Position numbers and translations under genes: made by a program. From Negativicutes bacterium (GTDB lineage Bacteria > Bacillota_C > Negativicutes > Acidaminococcales > Acidaminococcaceae): a stretch of DNA of 32,962 nt. The notes below the pieces were generated by a model. The model saw nothing but the letters and a program-made list of their open reading frames with translations. It did no database searches and had not been told where the DNA came from. How positions within the stretch are numbered: the stretch's first letter is position 1; each line of letters starts with the position of its first letter. Positions 1-7,691 of the stretch are shown in pieces. The stretch is from positions 1 to 32,962 of the forward strand of contig RZYP01000016.1 in NCBI GenBank assembly GCA_009930275.1, read 5' to 3'.

Positions 1-804
1 CAAACTCAGGTCAAAGCGCACGACTTCGGCCACGCCGTATGCCTTGGCCAATTGATAGATTTCGGACAAATTGCGCAAGGCCTGCCTGCTCTTGGCGTTT
101 TTGACTTTTTCCTGCAATTCGTCGAGCATAGCTTCATCACCGTGCAGCAGAAGCAATCGTTGGAAGATGCTCCTTAAATTCTCTGTCATTGGCAACGTGT
201 TTAAAAGAGTCTCCAGCCCTACCATGTCATGCTGAAGGACGCGTTTTTTAAGTTCTTCCGCTTGTTCTTCATTAAGCCCCGCTTCTTCCATCAGTCCGGT
301 TATAAAATCACTGTGGCCAAGGCTCACCGTGAAATCTGTCAGTCCCGCAACTCGGAGTGACGCAATGGCCAAAGCAAGAACCTCGGCATCAGCGGAAGGT
401 TCAGCTGCACCCATCAGCTCGACGCCTGCCTGGCTAAATTCACACTGACGGCCAGCCTGAGTTTCCTCATAACGGAAAATGTTGGCAAGATAAGAGATGC
501 GTTTGATCTGCCTGCCGTCATTCAGCCTGGTCGCAACCATTCTGGCAATCGGCTTTGTCATATCGCTGCGCAGAACCAGTGCCTGATTATTCCTGTCAAA
601 AAACTTAAAGCTGTCAGATAAAAGGCCTGTTCCTTCATCAATAAACGTATCTAAATACTCAAAGGTTGGCGTTTCCACCTCATCATAGCCCCATGCGATA
701 AAATTATTAACTATATTCACTTCTATTTCTCTTTTAGCACGTGCTTCCCCGGGAAGGATATCTTTCGTTCCGTAAGGAATCTGCAGAACTTTTTTCTTGG
801 TCAT
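1..804 (-). CDS. hisZ: ATP phosphoribosyltransferase regulatory subunit HisZ (partial, C-terminus outside window)
   Basis: HisZ is a catalytically inactive relative of histidyl-tRNA synthetase that pairs with short-form HisG in the first step of histidine synthesis. My translation of the minus strand from the ATG at 804 is open to the window edge (268 residues). It begins MTKKKVLQIPYGTKDILPGE, has LVLRSDMTKPIARMVATRL (class II synthetase motif 2-like region) and then IFRYEETQAGRQCEFSQAGV. HisZ typically reads FRYE-TQ-GRQREF-Q-G at that point, whereas HisS has FR-ERPQ-GR-R-F-Q. The start overlaps the stop of yerC by four bases (ATGA), so the two are translationally coupled. A hisG gene is expected beyond the left edge. 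HisS is the main alternative and is less likely. Confidence 0.9.
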   Translation of the reverse strand, partial: MTKKKVLQIPYGTKDILPGEARAKREIEVNIVNNFIAWGYDEVETPTFEYLDTFIDEGTGLLSDSFKFFDRNNQALVLRSDMTKPIARMVATRLNDGRQIKRISYLANIFRYEETQAGRQCEFSQAGVELMGAAEPSADAEVLALAIASLRVAGLTDFTVSLGHSDFITGLMEEAGLNEEQAEELKKRVLQHDMVGLETLLNTLPMTENLRSIFQRLLLLHGDEAMLDELQEKVKNAKSRQALRNLSEIYQLAKAYGVAEVVRFDLSL

Positions 805-1109
805 TTCTTGCTATCTCCTTTTTTCAAGGCGGCCAGGACATTGAGGTACCCGTCAGCACCATAAACCAGACAGCGTTTTACCCGGGAAATAGTAGCCGTG
901 CTTGCGCCTGTTTTTTCTACAATTTCATCGTAAATGGAACCTTCGTCCAGCATTCTCGCAACTTCCAACCGCTGGGCCATGGCCTTTATCTCACTGACGG
1001 TACAGACATCTTCAAAAAACTGATAGCATTCTTCCTCGGTACGCAAAGAAAGTATCGCCCTGAATAATTGATCCGTTAAATCGTCTTTAAGTTTATTCGT
1101 AATGTTCAT
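801..1109 (-). CDS. yerC: YerC/TrpR-family transcriptional regulator (HisR-like)
   Basis: A 102-residue protein of the YerC/YecD branch of the TrpR superfamily. The helix-turn-helix is visible in the middle: VSEIKAMAQRLEVARMLDEG followed by YDEIVEKTGASTATISRVKR. Length and sequence fit the family well. The ORF starts at the ATG at 1109 with AAGGAT upstream and ends in a four-base overlap with hisZ. YerC orthologues in Gram-positive bacteria have been proposed as histidine-responsive repressors (HisR). The direct coupling to hisZ here supports that role, but the ligand and operator are inferred. It probably autoregulates, since a CTAG-centred palindrome lies over its promoter. Confidence 0.88.
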   Translation of the reverse strand: MNITNKLKDDLTDQLFRAILSLRTEEECYQFFEDVCTVSEIKAMAQRLEVARMLDEGSIYDEIVEKTGASTATISRVKRCLVYGADGYLNVLAALKKGDSKK

Positions 1110-1126
1110 AATGCACCATCCTTAAT

Positions 1127-1136
1127 TACTAGTATA
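1127..1136 (-). promoter_or_regulatory. yerC-hisZ promoter -10 with overlapping TACTAGTA palindrome (candidate operator)
   Basis: On the minus strand TATACT (1136-1131) is a good -10 box about 20 bases before the yerC start. It overlaps a perfect 8-bp palindrome TACTAGTA (1127-1134). CTAG is also the core of E. coli TrpR operators (ACTAGT), so this is a plausible autoregulatory site for the TrpR-like YerC. The -35 match is poor (TTAAAC at 17 bp). The operator role is inference. Confidence 0.4.
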
Positions 1137-1211
1137 TTTTGTTGCACCTTCCTGTTTAATACTTTAACACTTTATTATGTGAAATTGCAAGATTTTTTTT
1201 GTGTACTTCTA

Positions 1212-1240
1212 TTGACAAGCTACAAATATGCGTGTATCAT
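1212..1240 (+). promoter_or_regulatory. metNIQ promoter
   Basis: TTGACA (1212-1217) and TATCAT (1235-1240) are separated by exactly 17 bp. Predicted transcription start is about 1247, just upstream of the S-box aptamer. This is a near-consensus sigma-70/SigA promoter. Confidence 0.8.
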
Positions 1241-1259
1241 TATCGCATAACTTCAAATG

Positions 1260-1362
1260 TATTCATCAAGAGTAGCTGAGGGAATGGCCCAATGATGCTA
1301 CGGCAACCATCACAACTGTGAACGGTGCCAAATCCTTCAGGATTGATCCTGACAGATGAAGC
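1260..1362 (+). ncRNA. SAM-I (S-box) riboswitch aptamer
   Basis: The stretch carries the S-box hallmarks in order: ATCAAGAG (1265-1272), GCTGAGGGAATGGCCC (1275-1290), ATGATGCTACGGCAACC (1292-1308), GGTGCCAAATCC (1324-1335) and GATGAAG at the 3' end. P1 is formed by TTCATC (1262-1267) with GATGAA (1355-1360). In this family SAM binding stabilises P1 and allows a downstream terminator to form. A terminator follows directly and the controlled genes encode methionine uptake, so the assignment is strong. Confidence 0.95.
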
Positions 1363-1383
1363 CGTACTTAATCCACTTTACGT

Positions 1384-1410
1384 GCCTCTTCTGAATGAAG
1401 AGGCTTTTTT
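1384..1410 (+). terminator. S-box expression-platform terminator
   Basis: GCCTCTTC (1384-1391) pairs perfectly with GAAGAGGC (1397-1404) around a TGAAT loop, followed by six T (1405-1410). It lies between the SAM aptamer and metN, so high SAM should stop transcription here. The 3' strand of P1 contains GAAG, which can pair with the CTTC of the terminator and so may serve as part of an antiterminator. Confidence 0.9.
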
Positions 1411-1441
1411 AATGCCTGATTGCACAGAAAGAAGGAATAGC

Positions 1442-2479
1442 ATGATTGAACTACGCAATGTTGAAAAAACTTATCATAGCAAGTCCGGAGATATTCATGC
1501 CCTCCATAAAACAAACTTAAGTATCCAGGCGGGAGAAATTTTCGGCGTCATAGGGCAGAGCGGCGCAGGCAAAAGTACCCTTATCCGCTGCATCAATATG
1601 TTGGAAGTACCAACCGGCGGTCAGGTTATTGTTGACGGCAAAGAACTGACGGCCATGAACGAAGCTGAACTGCGCAAGGCACGCCAGAATATCGGCATGA
1701 TCTTCCAGCATTTCAACCTTCTTGCCTCGCGTACTGTCTACGACAACATTGCCTTTCCTTTGGAAATACAGGGGCTGTCTAATGAAGAAATCAGCAAGAA
1801 AGTCGAACCGCTGCTGGAGCTTGTCGGGCTGGTTGACCGCCGTGATCACTATCCGTCACAATTATCCGGCGGACAAAAACAGCGTGTCGGTATCGCCAGA
1901 GCTTTGGCCAGCTCACCGAAAGTCTTGCTCTGTGACGAAGCAACTTCGGCGCTCGATCCACAAACAACCAAGTCTATTCTCGATTTGCTCAAGGATATCA
2001 ACAAACGCCTGAATCTGACGATTGTCATGATCACCCATCAAATGCAGGTCGTGAAAGAAATCTGCGATAGGGTAGCGGTAATCGAAAACGGCGACATCAT
2101 CGAAGAAGGCACTATGTTCGATCTCTTCACCAGCCCCAAGACTCCTACTACCAAGGATTTCATTAAAAGCATTAACAATGTTGAGCTTCCTCCCATCCTG
2201 AAGAACGTTCCGCTCAGCAAGGAATATATCGAGGGCGGCAAACTTCTGCTTCGTCTCTCATTCATCGGTTCTTCGGCAGGCGACCCGCTGATTTCCAGCC
2301 TGGTCAAGAAGTTCGATGTCGATGTCAACATTCTCTACGGTAATATCGACAGCATCAAGGATACCCCTTACGGTACCTTGCTCATTGAAGTTTCGGGGCT
2401 CCGCAGTTCCATCAAAGCAGCCCTGACCTATCTGCATGAAAGAAATCTCAAAATGGAGGTGATCGGCTATGTCGCCTGA
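1442..2479 (+). CDS. metN: Methionine ABC transporter ATP-binding protein MetN
   Basis: ATPase of the MetNIQ importer for L- and D-methionine. From the ATG at 1442 (GAAGGAA upstream) it has 345 residues. Walker A is GQSGAGKST (about residues 38-46), the signature is LSGGQKQR, Walker B is VLLCDEATSALD, and the H-loop is in VMITHQMQVV. After about residue 265 comes the C-terminal NIL (ACT-like) domain, which binds methionine and causes trans-inhibition in characterised MetN proteins. A longer reading from a GTG at 1325 would start inside the riboswitch and is rejected. The stop overlaps the metI start by 11 bases. Regulated by the S-box upstream. Confidence 0.95.
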   Translation: MIELRNVEKTYHSKSGDIHALHKTNLSIQAGEIFGVIGQSGAGKSTLIRCINMLEVPTGGQVIVDGKELTAMNEAELRKARQNIGMIFQHFNLLASRTVYDNIAFPLEIQGLSNEEISKKVEPLLELVGLVDRRDHYPSQLSGGQKQRVGIARALASSPKVLLCDEATSALDPQTTKSILDLLKDINKRLNLTIVMITHQMQVVKEICDRVAVIENGDIIEEGTMFDLFTSPKTPTTKDFIKSINNVELPPILKNVPLSKEYIEGGKLLLRLSFIGSSAGDPLISSLVKKFDVDVNILYGNIDSIKDTPYGTLLIEVSGLRSSIKAALTYLHERNLKMEVIGYVA

Positions 2480-3128
2480 AATTATGAATCTTTTGCTTAA
2501 GTCCTTTGCGGAAACCTGCTACATGGTCGCAGCTTCCACTATTATTTCAACACTTATCGGCTTGCCGCTCGGCGTTATCCTGACCGTTACCCGCAAGGGG
2601 CACATTCTGGAAAATACTCCCGTCAATGCTGTTTTAGGGGCAGTAGTCAACGCGACCCGTTCTACGCCTTTCATTATCCTGATGGTAGCCATCATTCCTC
2701 TTACGCGGCTGATAGTTGGTTCCTCCATCGGAACCACCGCCGCCATTGTTCCTTTAACTATTTCCGCGGCACCTTTTATTGCACGCATCATCGAGTCCTC
2801 GCTGCTCGAAATTGATCCCGGTGTAATCGAAGCAGCGCAAGCTATGGGAGCCAGCCCGCTCCAGATTATCAACAAAGTCCTTTTGCCGGAGGCCCTTCAT
2901 TCCATCGTCTTGGGCGTCACCCTCGCCATCATCAGCCTGATAGGCTACTCAGCCATGGCCGGTGCCCTTGGCGGAGGCGGTCTTGGCGACCTGGCTATCC
3001 GTTACGGTTACCAACGTTTCCGTGTAGATATCATGATAGCAACTGTTGTCGTCCTTATTGCTCAAGTGCAAATTGTCCAATCCTTTGGTAATTATCTCTC
3101 AAGAAAATTAAACAAAAATAAACTGTAG
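2469..3128 (+). CDS. metI: Methionine ABC transporter permease MetI
   Basis: Integral membrane subunit of MetNIQ, 219 residues, the usual size for the family. About five hydrophobic segments are visible, for example TCYMVAASTIISTLIGLPLG near the start. The EAA loop that contacts the ATPase reads EAAQAMGASPLQIINKVLLP in the C-terminal half. The gene starts at the ATG at 2469 inside the end of metN (11-base overlap) and is followed 12 bases later by metQ. The order metN-metI-metQ is the classical one. Confidence 0.95.
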   Translation: MSPEIMNLLLKSFAETCYMVAASTIISTLIGLPLGVILTVTRKGHILENTPVNAVLGAVVNATRSTPFIILMVAIIPLTRLIVGSSIGTTAAIVPLTISAAPFIARIIESSLLEIDPGVIEAAQAMGASPLQIINKVLLPEALHSIVLGVTLAIISLIGYSAMAGALGGGGLGDLAIRYGYQRFRVDIMIATVVVLIAQVQIVQSFGNYLSRKLNKNKL

Positions 3129-3140
3129 GAGGTTTCACTA

Positions 3141-3971
3141 ATGAAAAAAAGCATTTCCCTTTTAATTACAAGTTTTCTCCTTTTAACAGCTGTGGCAGTT
3201 GCAGGTTGCGGCGGCGACAAGAAAGCTGCCGAAAAGAAACCGGAACAAGTATTGAAAGTCGGCGTTACCGCCGGTCCGCATGCGGAAATTCTTGACGAAG
3301 TCAAAAAGATTGCCGCCAAACAAGGTTTGAAGGTAGAAGTAGTTGAATTTAACGACTACATCCAGCCTAACGTGGCTCTTTTCCAAGGCGAGCTTGACCT
3401 GAACAGCATGCAGCATCGTCCTTACCTCGACAACACAGTCAAGGATCGTAAATACGACCTTGTGGAAGTTGCGAAATCAGTAAACTTCCCAATGGCTGCT
3501 TATTCGCAAAAAATCAAAAAGGATCAAACAATTCCTGACGGTGCCAGCATCGGCATTCCGAACGACCCGACTAACGGTGGCCGCGCACTCCTTCTCCTTG
3601 CTGCTCAAAAACTGATAACTTTGAAAGACGGTATCGGTGTAAGAGCTACTTTGGAAGACATTACTGCCAATCCTCACAATTTCAAATTCAAAGAACTTGA
3701 TGCCGCTATCATTCCACGCAGCCTGGCCGACCTCGATGTTGCCGTTATCAATACCAACTATGCCATTGCTACCGGTATGAACCCGGTTAAAGATTCTATC
3801 TTCATTGAATCTGCTGAATCTCCTTTCGTTAACATTCTCGTTACCAAAGAAAAAATGAAGGATGACCCACGAGTTAAAACCTTTATTAAAGCTTACCAAT
3901 CAGAAGAAAACGCTAAATTTATTACCGAACATTTCAAAGGCTCCGTAACACCGGGCTGGACAAGTAAATAA
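3141..3971 (+). CDS. metQ: Methionine-binding lipoprotein MetQ (NlpA family)
   Basis: Substrate-binding component of MetNIQ, 276 residues. The N-terminus is a lipoprotein signal peptide (MKKSISLLITSFLLLTAVAV) with lipobox VAGC, so Cys23 should be lipidated. The mature part is a typical NlpA/MetQ fold: VLKVGVTAGPHAEILDEVKK, then QPNVALFQGELDLNSMQHRP and IPNDPTNGGRALLLL, the last being highly conserved in MetQ. AGGAGG precedes the ATG. The gene ends the S-box operon and is followed by a strong hairpin. In an outer-membrane Firmicute the lipoprotein would face the periplasm. Confidence 0.95.
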   Translation: MKKSISLLITSFLLLTAVAVAGCGGDKKAAEKKPEQVLKVGVTAGPHAEILDEVKKIAAKQGLKVEVVEFNDYIQPNVALFQGELDLNSMQHRPYLDNTVKDRKYDLVEVAKSVNFPMAAYSQKIKKDQTIPDGASIGIPNDPTNGGRALLLLAAQKLITLKDGIGVRATLEDITANPHNFKFKELDAAIIPRSLADLDVAVINTNYAIATGMNPVKDSIFIESAESPFVNILVTKEKMKDDPRVKTFIKAYQSEENAKFITEHFKGSVTPGWTSK

Positions 3972-4016
3972 GAAAAAAGAAAAAAGAGGGCTCGTCCAAA
4001 TTGGACGAGCCCTCTT
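3972..4016. terminator. Bidirectional terminator between metQ and tetR
   Basis: GAGGGCTCGTCC (3986-3997) pairs perfectly with GGACGAGCCCTC (4003-4014) around AAATT. On the minus strand the hairpin is followed by a long T-rich run (complement of 3972-3985), so it is strongest for the tetR gene. On the plus strand it ends metQ with only a short T stretch. The two genes converge here. Confidence 0.85.
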
Positions 4017-4082
4017 CGCATAAAATATTAAATTTAAACAAAATCATGGTATTTAATAGGAATTTAAAGTAAAACATGCTTA

Positions 4083-4766
4083 TTATTTTTGCGGCTTAGC
4101 AAAGCCACAAAGGAAGCGGTCAGCAATAATTTTTGCCAATTTTTCTGAATCTCCCTGGCTTTCCTTACCAAAGAATACTGCCATAGCAACGCCGCCGTAT
4201 AAATGTCTGGCCGCGTGCTGTACTCCATCTCCTACCGGCGATTGTTTGAATACTCCTGTATCAACACCCTCCTGGAGTATGTTTTCCAAGATTCGTGCGC
4301 TGGCATAAATGATTTCCGCATAACGTTTCACTCGCTCCATCTCGTCCGCTGTCGGCTGAGCGCCCCACTTCACTATGAGTTGATCTTCCTTGCCCTTCTC
4401 ACGCAGAAAATACCACCCACGATTGACGCCGGACATTTCATAAAACAGAACCTGCCACAATGTGCCGTTAATATAGAGGAAATCCAGGAACTCTTGCAAA
4501 TACTTCTCCAACTTTGTCGAAGGCAATTCGCTGCTTTCCTCAATTGCCTTTAAGTTAGCCACGAACGGTGCGTTTATCTCAGAAACCAAAGTGTAAAATA
4601 AATTATCCTTATTTTTAAAATAGTTATAGACAGTACCCTTGCCTGTATCAGCTATTTCGATTATTTCATCTAACGTTGCCTGCAAATACCCCTTGCGCGA
4701 AAAAACATTCGCTGCAGCCAGCATAATACGCTTGCTTTTCGGTAACGTCTTGTCAATTTCCACCAT
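4083..4766 (-). CDS. TetR/AcrR-family transcriptional regulator
   Basis: A 227-residue TetR-type repressor. The N-terminal DNA-binding domain is clear: KSKRIMLAAANVFSRKGYLQ, then ATLDEIIEIADTGKGTVYNY with FKNKDNLFYTLV (about residues 11-62). The C-terminal ligand and dimer domain is not recognisable to a subfamily. GGGGGAGG precedes the ATG. It is transcribed divergently from korDABC with 187 bp between the starts, so control of kor and of itself is likely but inferred. Palindromes CTAAATTTAG (4807-4816) and TTGTATACAA (4892-4901) lie in that gap. The ligand is unknown. Confidence 0.85.
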   Translation of the reverse strand: MVEIDKTLPKSKRIMLAAANVFSRKGYLQATLDEIIEIADTGKGTVYNYFKNKDNLFYTLVSEINAPFVANLKAIEESSELPSTKLEKYLQEFLDFLYINGTLWQVLFYEMSGVNRGWYFLREKGKEDQLIVKWGAQPTADEMERVKRYAEIIYASARILENILQEGVDTGVFKQSPVGDGVQHAARHLYGGVAMAVFFGKESQGDSEKLAKIIADRFLCGFAKPQK

Positions 4767-4790
4767 TTAAACCTCCCCCTTGTAATTTCT

Positions 4791-4816
4791 ATTATAGCAT
4801 CTGACTCTAAATTTAG
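4791..4816 (-). promoter_or_regulatory. tetR promoter (extended -10) and CTAAATTTAG palindrome
   Basis: On the minus strand TGCTATAAT is an extended -10 box (TATAAT at 4796-4791). A perfect 10-bp palindrome CTAAATTTAG (4807-4816) lies where the -35 region would be, and no good -35 hexamer is present. A regulator bound there could repress tetR. The operator role is inference. Confidence 0.4.
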
Positions 4817-4872
4817 CACTTTTACCACAACTATTTCCTTTGGTGGGGGTTTATTGCCTATCTTATTTGCTG

Positions 4873-4902
4873 TATAATTAAATAGGTTAGTTTGTATACA
4901 AT
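4873..4902 (+). promoter_or_regulatory. Putative korDABC promoter region with TTGTATACAA palindrome
   Basis: TATAAT at 4873-4878 is a good -10 candidate with only a weak -35 upstream (TTATTG near 4851). Just downstream is a perfect 10-bp palindrome TTGTATACAA (4892-4901). Its location downstream of the -10 suits a roadblock operator for the divergently encoded TetR protein. The promoter start is uncertain because the palindrome itself contains a second -10-like TACAAT. Confidence 0.35.
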
Positions 4903-4953
4903 ATTTTCTGTTTTTTATTTTTTGCAATAAAAATATACATAGGAGGTAATGAT

Positions 4954-5133
4954 ATGCTTAAAATTCATCTTGAACGCTGCAAAGGCTGTGGCATCTGTGT
5001 CGCCTTTTGCCCGAAAAAGGTTTTAGCTGTCAACGAGATTGAAAAAGTGGAAGTGGTAAACGAGAAGGATTGCATAAAATGTGGTCAATGCGAAACTCGT
5101 TGCCCTGATTTTGCTATTTTTGTTGAAAAATAA
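4954..5133 (+). CDS. korD: 2-oxoacid:ferredoxin oxidoreductase, delta (ferredoxin) subunit
   Basis: A 59-residue two-cluster ferredoxin, found by translating the gap upstream of korA. It starts MLKIHLERCKGCGICVAFCP and ends at the TAA at 5131. Cysteines 9, 12, 15, 19 and 40, 43, 46, 50 form two CxxCxxCxxxCP motifs, enough for two [4Fe-4S] clusters. AGGAGG precedes the ATG. It is 17 bases upstream of korA, the usual first position of korDABC or vorDABC sets. Its role is to carry electrons between the TPP centre of KorAB and soluble ferredoxin. Confidence 0.93.
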   Translation: MLKIHLERCKGCGICVAFCPKKVLAVNEIEKVEVVNEKDCIKCGQCETRCPDFAIFVEK

Positions 5134-5150
5134 TAAAGGAGTGAAACCTT

Positions 5151-6287
5151 ATGTCTAAAATACTTCTATTGCAAGGTAACCAGGCAGTAGTTGAAGGTGC
5201 CATTGCCGCCGGCGTAAAATTTTTTGGTGGCTACCCCATCACCCCTTCTACTGAAGTTGCTGAGTCTTTAGCTGAAAAACTGCCGAAGGTCGGTGGAAAA
5301 TTCATTCAAATGGAAGATGAAATCGCCAGCATGGGCGCAATCATCGGTGCCGCTCTGACAGGCAAAAAAGTTATGACCGCAACCAGCGGCCCTGGCTTCT
5401 CTCTCAAGCAAGAACTCATCGGTTACGCTTGCATGGCTGAAATACCTCTTGTTATCGTCAATGTACAGCGTGTAGGCCCTTCTACCGGCCAACCTACCTC
5501 CCCTTCACAAGGAGATATCATGCAGGCACGCTGGGGAACTCACGGTGACCATTGGCTAATTGCTTTGACACCAGCCAGTGTTCCGGAGTGCTTTGACCTG
5601 ACTTTGCGCGCTTACGCACTAAGTGAAAAATACCGCGTACCGGTTATTCTGCTGATGGACGAAGTAATCGGCCATATGCGCGAAAAAATCGAACTGCCGG
5701 ATAATTATGACGAAATACCACAGGCAGAGCGCAAATTACCTACCTGCCCGCCGGAAGAATTCAAGGCTTATGCTACTGACGAATCCCTGGTACCGGCAAT
5801 GCCTCCTTTTGGCAGCGGCTACCGCTGGCATGTAACCGGTCTGGTCCACGACGAAACCGGTTTCCCGAAAGGAACTCCTGCCGCTACTCTAGCCGCAACA
5901 AACAGACAGCATGACAAGCTTTATAATAATCTGGATGATATCGTCGAAGTAGAAAACTATCAAATGGACGACGCCGAATATGCAATAGTAGCCTTTGGCG
6001 GTGCTGCCCGTGCAGCTTATGAAGCCGTTGACATGGCTCGTGCCGCAGGCATGAAGGTTGGCCTTGTACGCCCGATAACCATCTGGCCTTTTGCTGAAAA
6101 ACAAATGCAAGCCTTGGCTAACAAAGTCAAACACATTATGGTGCACGAATTGAACTACGGTCAATACGTGCTGGAAGTTGAACGTGCGGTTGCCGGCAAG
6201 GTTCCTGTTACACTCTTCGCCAAATATGACAATGAGCCTGCTGAACCATCTGAAGTATTTGCTGAGATGGAAAAAGCTTTCAAATAA
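5151..6287 (+). CDS. korA: 2-oxoacid:ferredoxin oxidoreductase, alpha subunit (2-oxoglutarate type likely)
   Basis: A 378-residue alpha subunit of a four-subunit 2-oxoacid:ferredoxin oxidoreductase, which interconverts a 2-oxoacid plus CoA with acyl-CoA, CO2 and reduced ferredoxin. Visible motifs are GGYPITPSTE (about residues 26-35), MEDEIASMGA (54-63) including the Glu that activates TPP, ATSGPGFSL (77-85), and RWGTHGDHWLIALTPASV, which resembles KorA-type sequences. The C-terminal part carries the domain-II fold ending in a transketolase-C-like segment. RBS AAAGGAG precedes the ATG. Substrate is most likely 2-oxoglutarate/succinyl-CoA. Branched-chain 2-oxoacids (VorB) cannot be excluded from sequence alone. 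Confidence 0.88.
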   Translation: MSKILLLQGNQAVVEGAIAAGVKFFGGYPITPSTEVAESLAEKLPKVGGKFIQMEDEIASMGAIIGAALTGKKVMTATSGPGFSLKQELIGYACMAEIPLVIVNVQRVGPSTGQPTSPSQGDIMQARWGTHGDHWLIALTPASVPECFDLTLRAYALSEKYRVPVILLMDEVIGHMREKIELPDNYDEIPQAERKLPTCPPEEFKAYATDESLVPAMPPFGSGYRWHVTGLVHDETGFPKGTPAATLAATNRQHDKLYNNLDDIVEVENYQMDDAEYAIVAFGGAARAAYEAVDMARAAGMKVGLVRPITIWPFAEKQMQALANKVKHIMVHELNYGQYVLEVERAVAGKVPVTLFAKYDNEPAEPSEVFAEMEKAFK

Positions 6288-6317
6288 AAGAGTACCACTT
6301 GAGAGGAGGATTTTTAC

Positions 6318-7145
6318 ATGAATATGGAAGAAATGATTGATAAATATTTTCGACCGGGTCGCTTACCTCACATTTGGTGCCCGGGCTGCGGCAACGGTGT
6401 TGTCACCGGCTGCATAGTTAAGGCAGTTGCCAAGTTGGATCTGCAAAAAGATGATGTGGCAGTTATCTCCGGCATCGGCTGCTCCAGCCGTGCTTCCGGC
6501 TATCTGGACTTCAATACTGTCCATTCAGCTCATGGTCGTGCTTTGCCTGTAGCTACAGGCGTTAAATTGGCAGACCCAAAACTAAACGTAATCGTTGTCA
6601 CCGGTGACGGTGACGCAACTGCTATCGGCGGCAATCACCTGATCCATGCCGCACGCCGCAATATCGATATGACAGTGGTTTTGTACAACAATAATATTTA
6701 CGGGATGACCGGCGGACAATATTCGCCTCTTACTCCTGAACATGCCAAAGCTGCTACCGCACCTTACGGCACCATTGAGAGATCTTTCGACATTGCTGAA
6801 CTGGTTAAAGCCGCCGGTGCGACCTTTGTTGCCCGCGCTACAACCTTCCATGCGCCAATGCTGGCTGATCTGATTGCCAAAGGCATCGAGCACAAAGGCT
6901 TCAGTTTGATTGAAGCCGTTACCGCCTGTCCGATTTCCTTCGGACGCCAGAACAAGATGGGCGGCCCTGCCGACATGATGAAATGGCAGCGCGACCATGC
7001 TCTGCCGCTAGCTGCTTTTGATAAACTAAATGAAGAACAAAAAGCCGGCAAATTCCCTATCGGCGTACTCTACCAGGCTGAAGGCGTAAAAGAGTATACC
7101 GAAGCTTATGACGAACTTATCGCTGCGGCACAGGGAGGTAAATAA
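6318..7145 (+). CDS. korB: 2-oxoacid:ferredoxin oxidoreductase, beta (TPP-binding) subunit
   Basis: A 275-residue beta subunit that binds thiamine diphosphate. The TPP/Mg motif starts at GDGD (residues 96-99) and ends in VVLYNNNIYGMTGGQYSP (about 120-137). The WCPGCGNG near residue 20 and the later GIGCSSR carry the conserved cysteines of this family. AGGAGG precedes the ATG. The korC start lies one base after this stop, so the two are coupled. Together with KorA it forms the catalytic core. Substrate preference is as for korA. Confidence 0.9.
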   Translation: MNMEEMIDKYFRPGRLPHIWCPGCGNGVVTGCIVKAVAKLDLQKDDVAVISGIGCSSRASGYLDFNTVHSAHGRALPVATGVKLADPKLNVIVVTGDGDATAIGGNHLIHAARRNIDMTVVLYNNNIYGMTGGQYSPLTPEHAKAATAPYGTIERSFDIAELVKAAGATFVARATTFHAPMLADLIAKGIEHKGFSLIEAVTACPISFGRQNKMGGPADMMKWQRDHALPLAAFDKLNEEQKAGKFPIGVLYQAEGVKEYTEAYDELIAAAQGGK

Positions 7146-7146
7146 A

Positions 7147-7674
7147 ATGAAACAAGAATTGCGTTTATCCGGCACAGGCGGTCAAGGCCTTATCCTGGCA
7201 GGTATTATTCTTGCCGAAGCTGCTCTGCTTGACGGCAAGCTGGCAATCCAATCACAGTCTTATGGCCCTGAAGCACGTGGCGGTGCCAGCAAGTCTGAAG
7301 TTATCATCTCTGACAAAACCATCCATTTTCCAAAAGTAACCAACCCAGGCCTGTTATTGGCGATGAGCCAGGAAGCTGCTCATAAATATTCCCACGATTT
7401 AAAGGCAACAGGCATTCTGGTGACAGACAGCCTCTTCGTCAAGGCTCTTCCTGCTCATGGCGGAAAAGTTTATGAGCTGCCGATAACTCATACTGCCAAA
7501 GAAGTTCTTGGCAAAGCTTTGTTCGCCAACATTATCGCTCTTGGCGCAATTGTTAAGCTTACAGGCATCGTATCTGAAGAATCGATTATTAAGGCTGTTC
7601 TCAATCGCGTACCAAAAGGGACGGAAGAAATTAACAAAAAAGCCATACAGCTTGGCATGGACTTAGTTAAATAG
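7147..7674 (+). CDS. korC: 2-oxoacid:ferredoxin oxidoreductase, gamma subunit
   Basis: A 175-residue gamma subunit (PFOR domain III type), which contributes to CoA binding. Family signatures LSGTGGQGLILAG (about residues 7-19) and SQSYGPEARGGASKSEVI (about 36-53) are present. The ATG at 7147 is preceded by CAGGGAGGTAAATAAA, which lies in the end of korB. A longer reading from 7108 would overlap korB and is not needed. This is the last gene of korDABC and a strong terminator follows. Confidence 0.92.
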   Translation: MKQELRLSGTGGQGLILAGIILAEAALLDGKLAIQSQSYGPEARGGASKSEVIISDKTIHFPKVTNPGLLLAMSQEAAHKYSHDLKATGILVTDSLFVKALPAHGGKVYELPITHTAKEVLGKALFANIIALGAIVKLTGIVSEESIIKAVLNRVPKGTEEINKKAIQLGMDLVK

Positions 7675-7691
7675 TATTTTACACATAAGAC

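Noticed and set aside
741..1067. 108-codon plus-strand frame
   Set aside because: Antisense to yerC and hisZ, which are recognisable genes; no family resemblance.
1325..1441. N-terminal extension of metN from a GTG at 1325
   Set aside because: It would begin inside the SAM riboswitch and run through the terminator; the ATG at 1442 has a proper RBS and matches MetN family starts.
4670..4927. 85-codon minus-strand frame
   Set aside because: Overlaps the tetR start in another frame and covers the tetR-kor promoter region; no RBS or family match.
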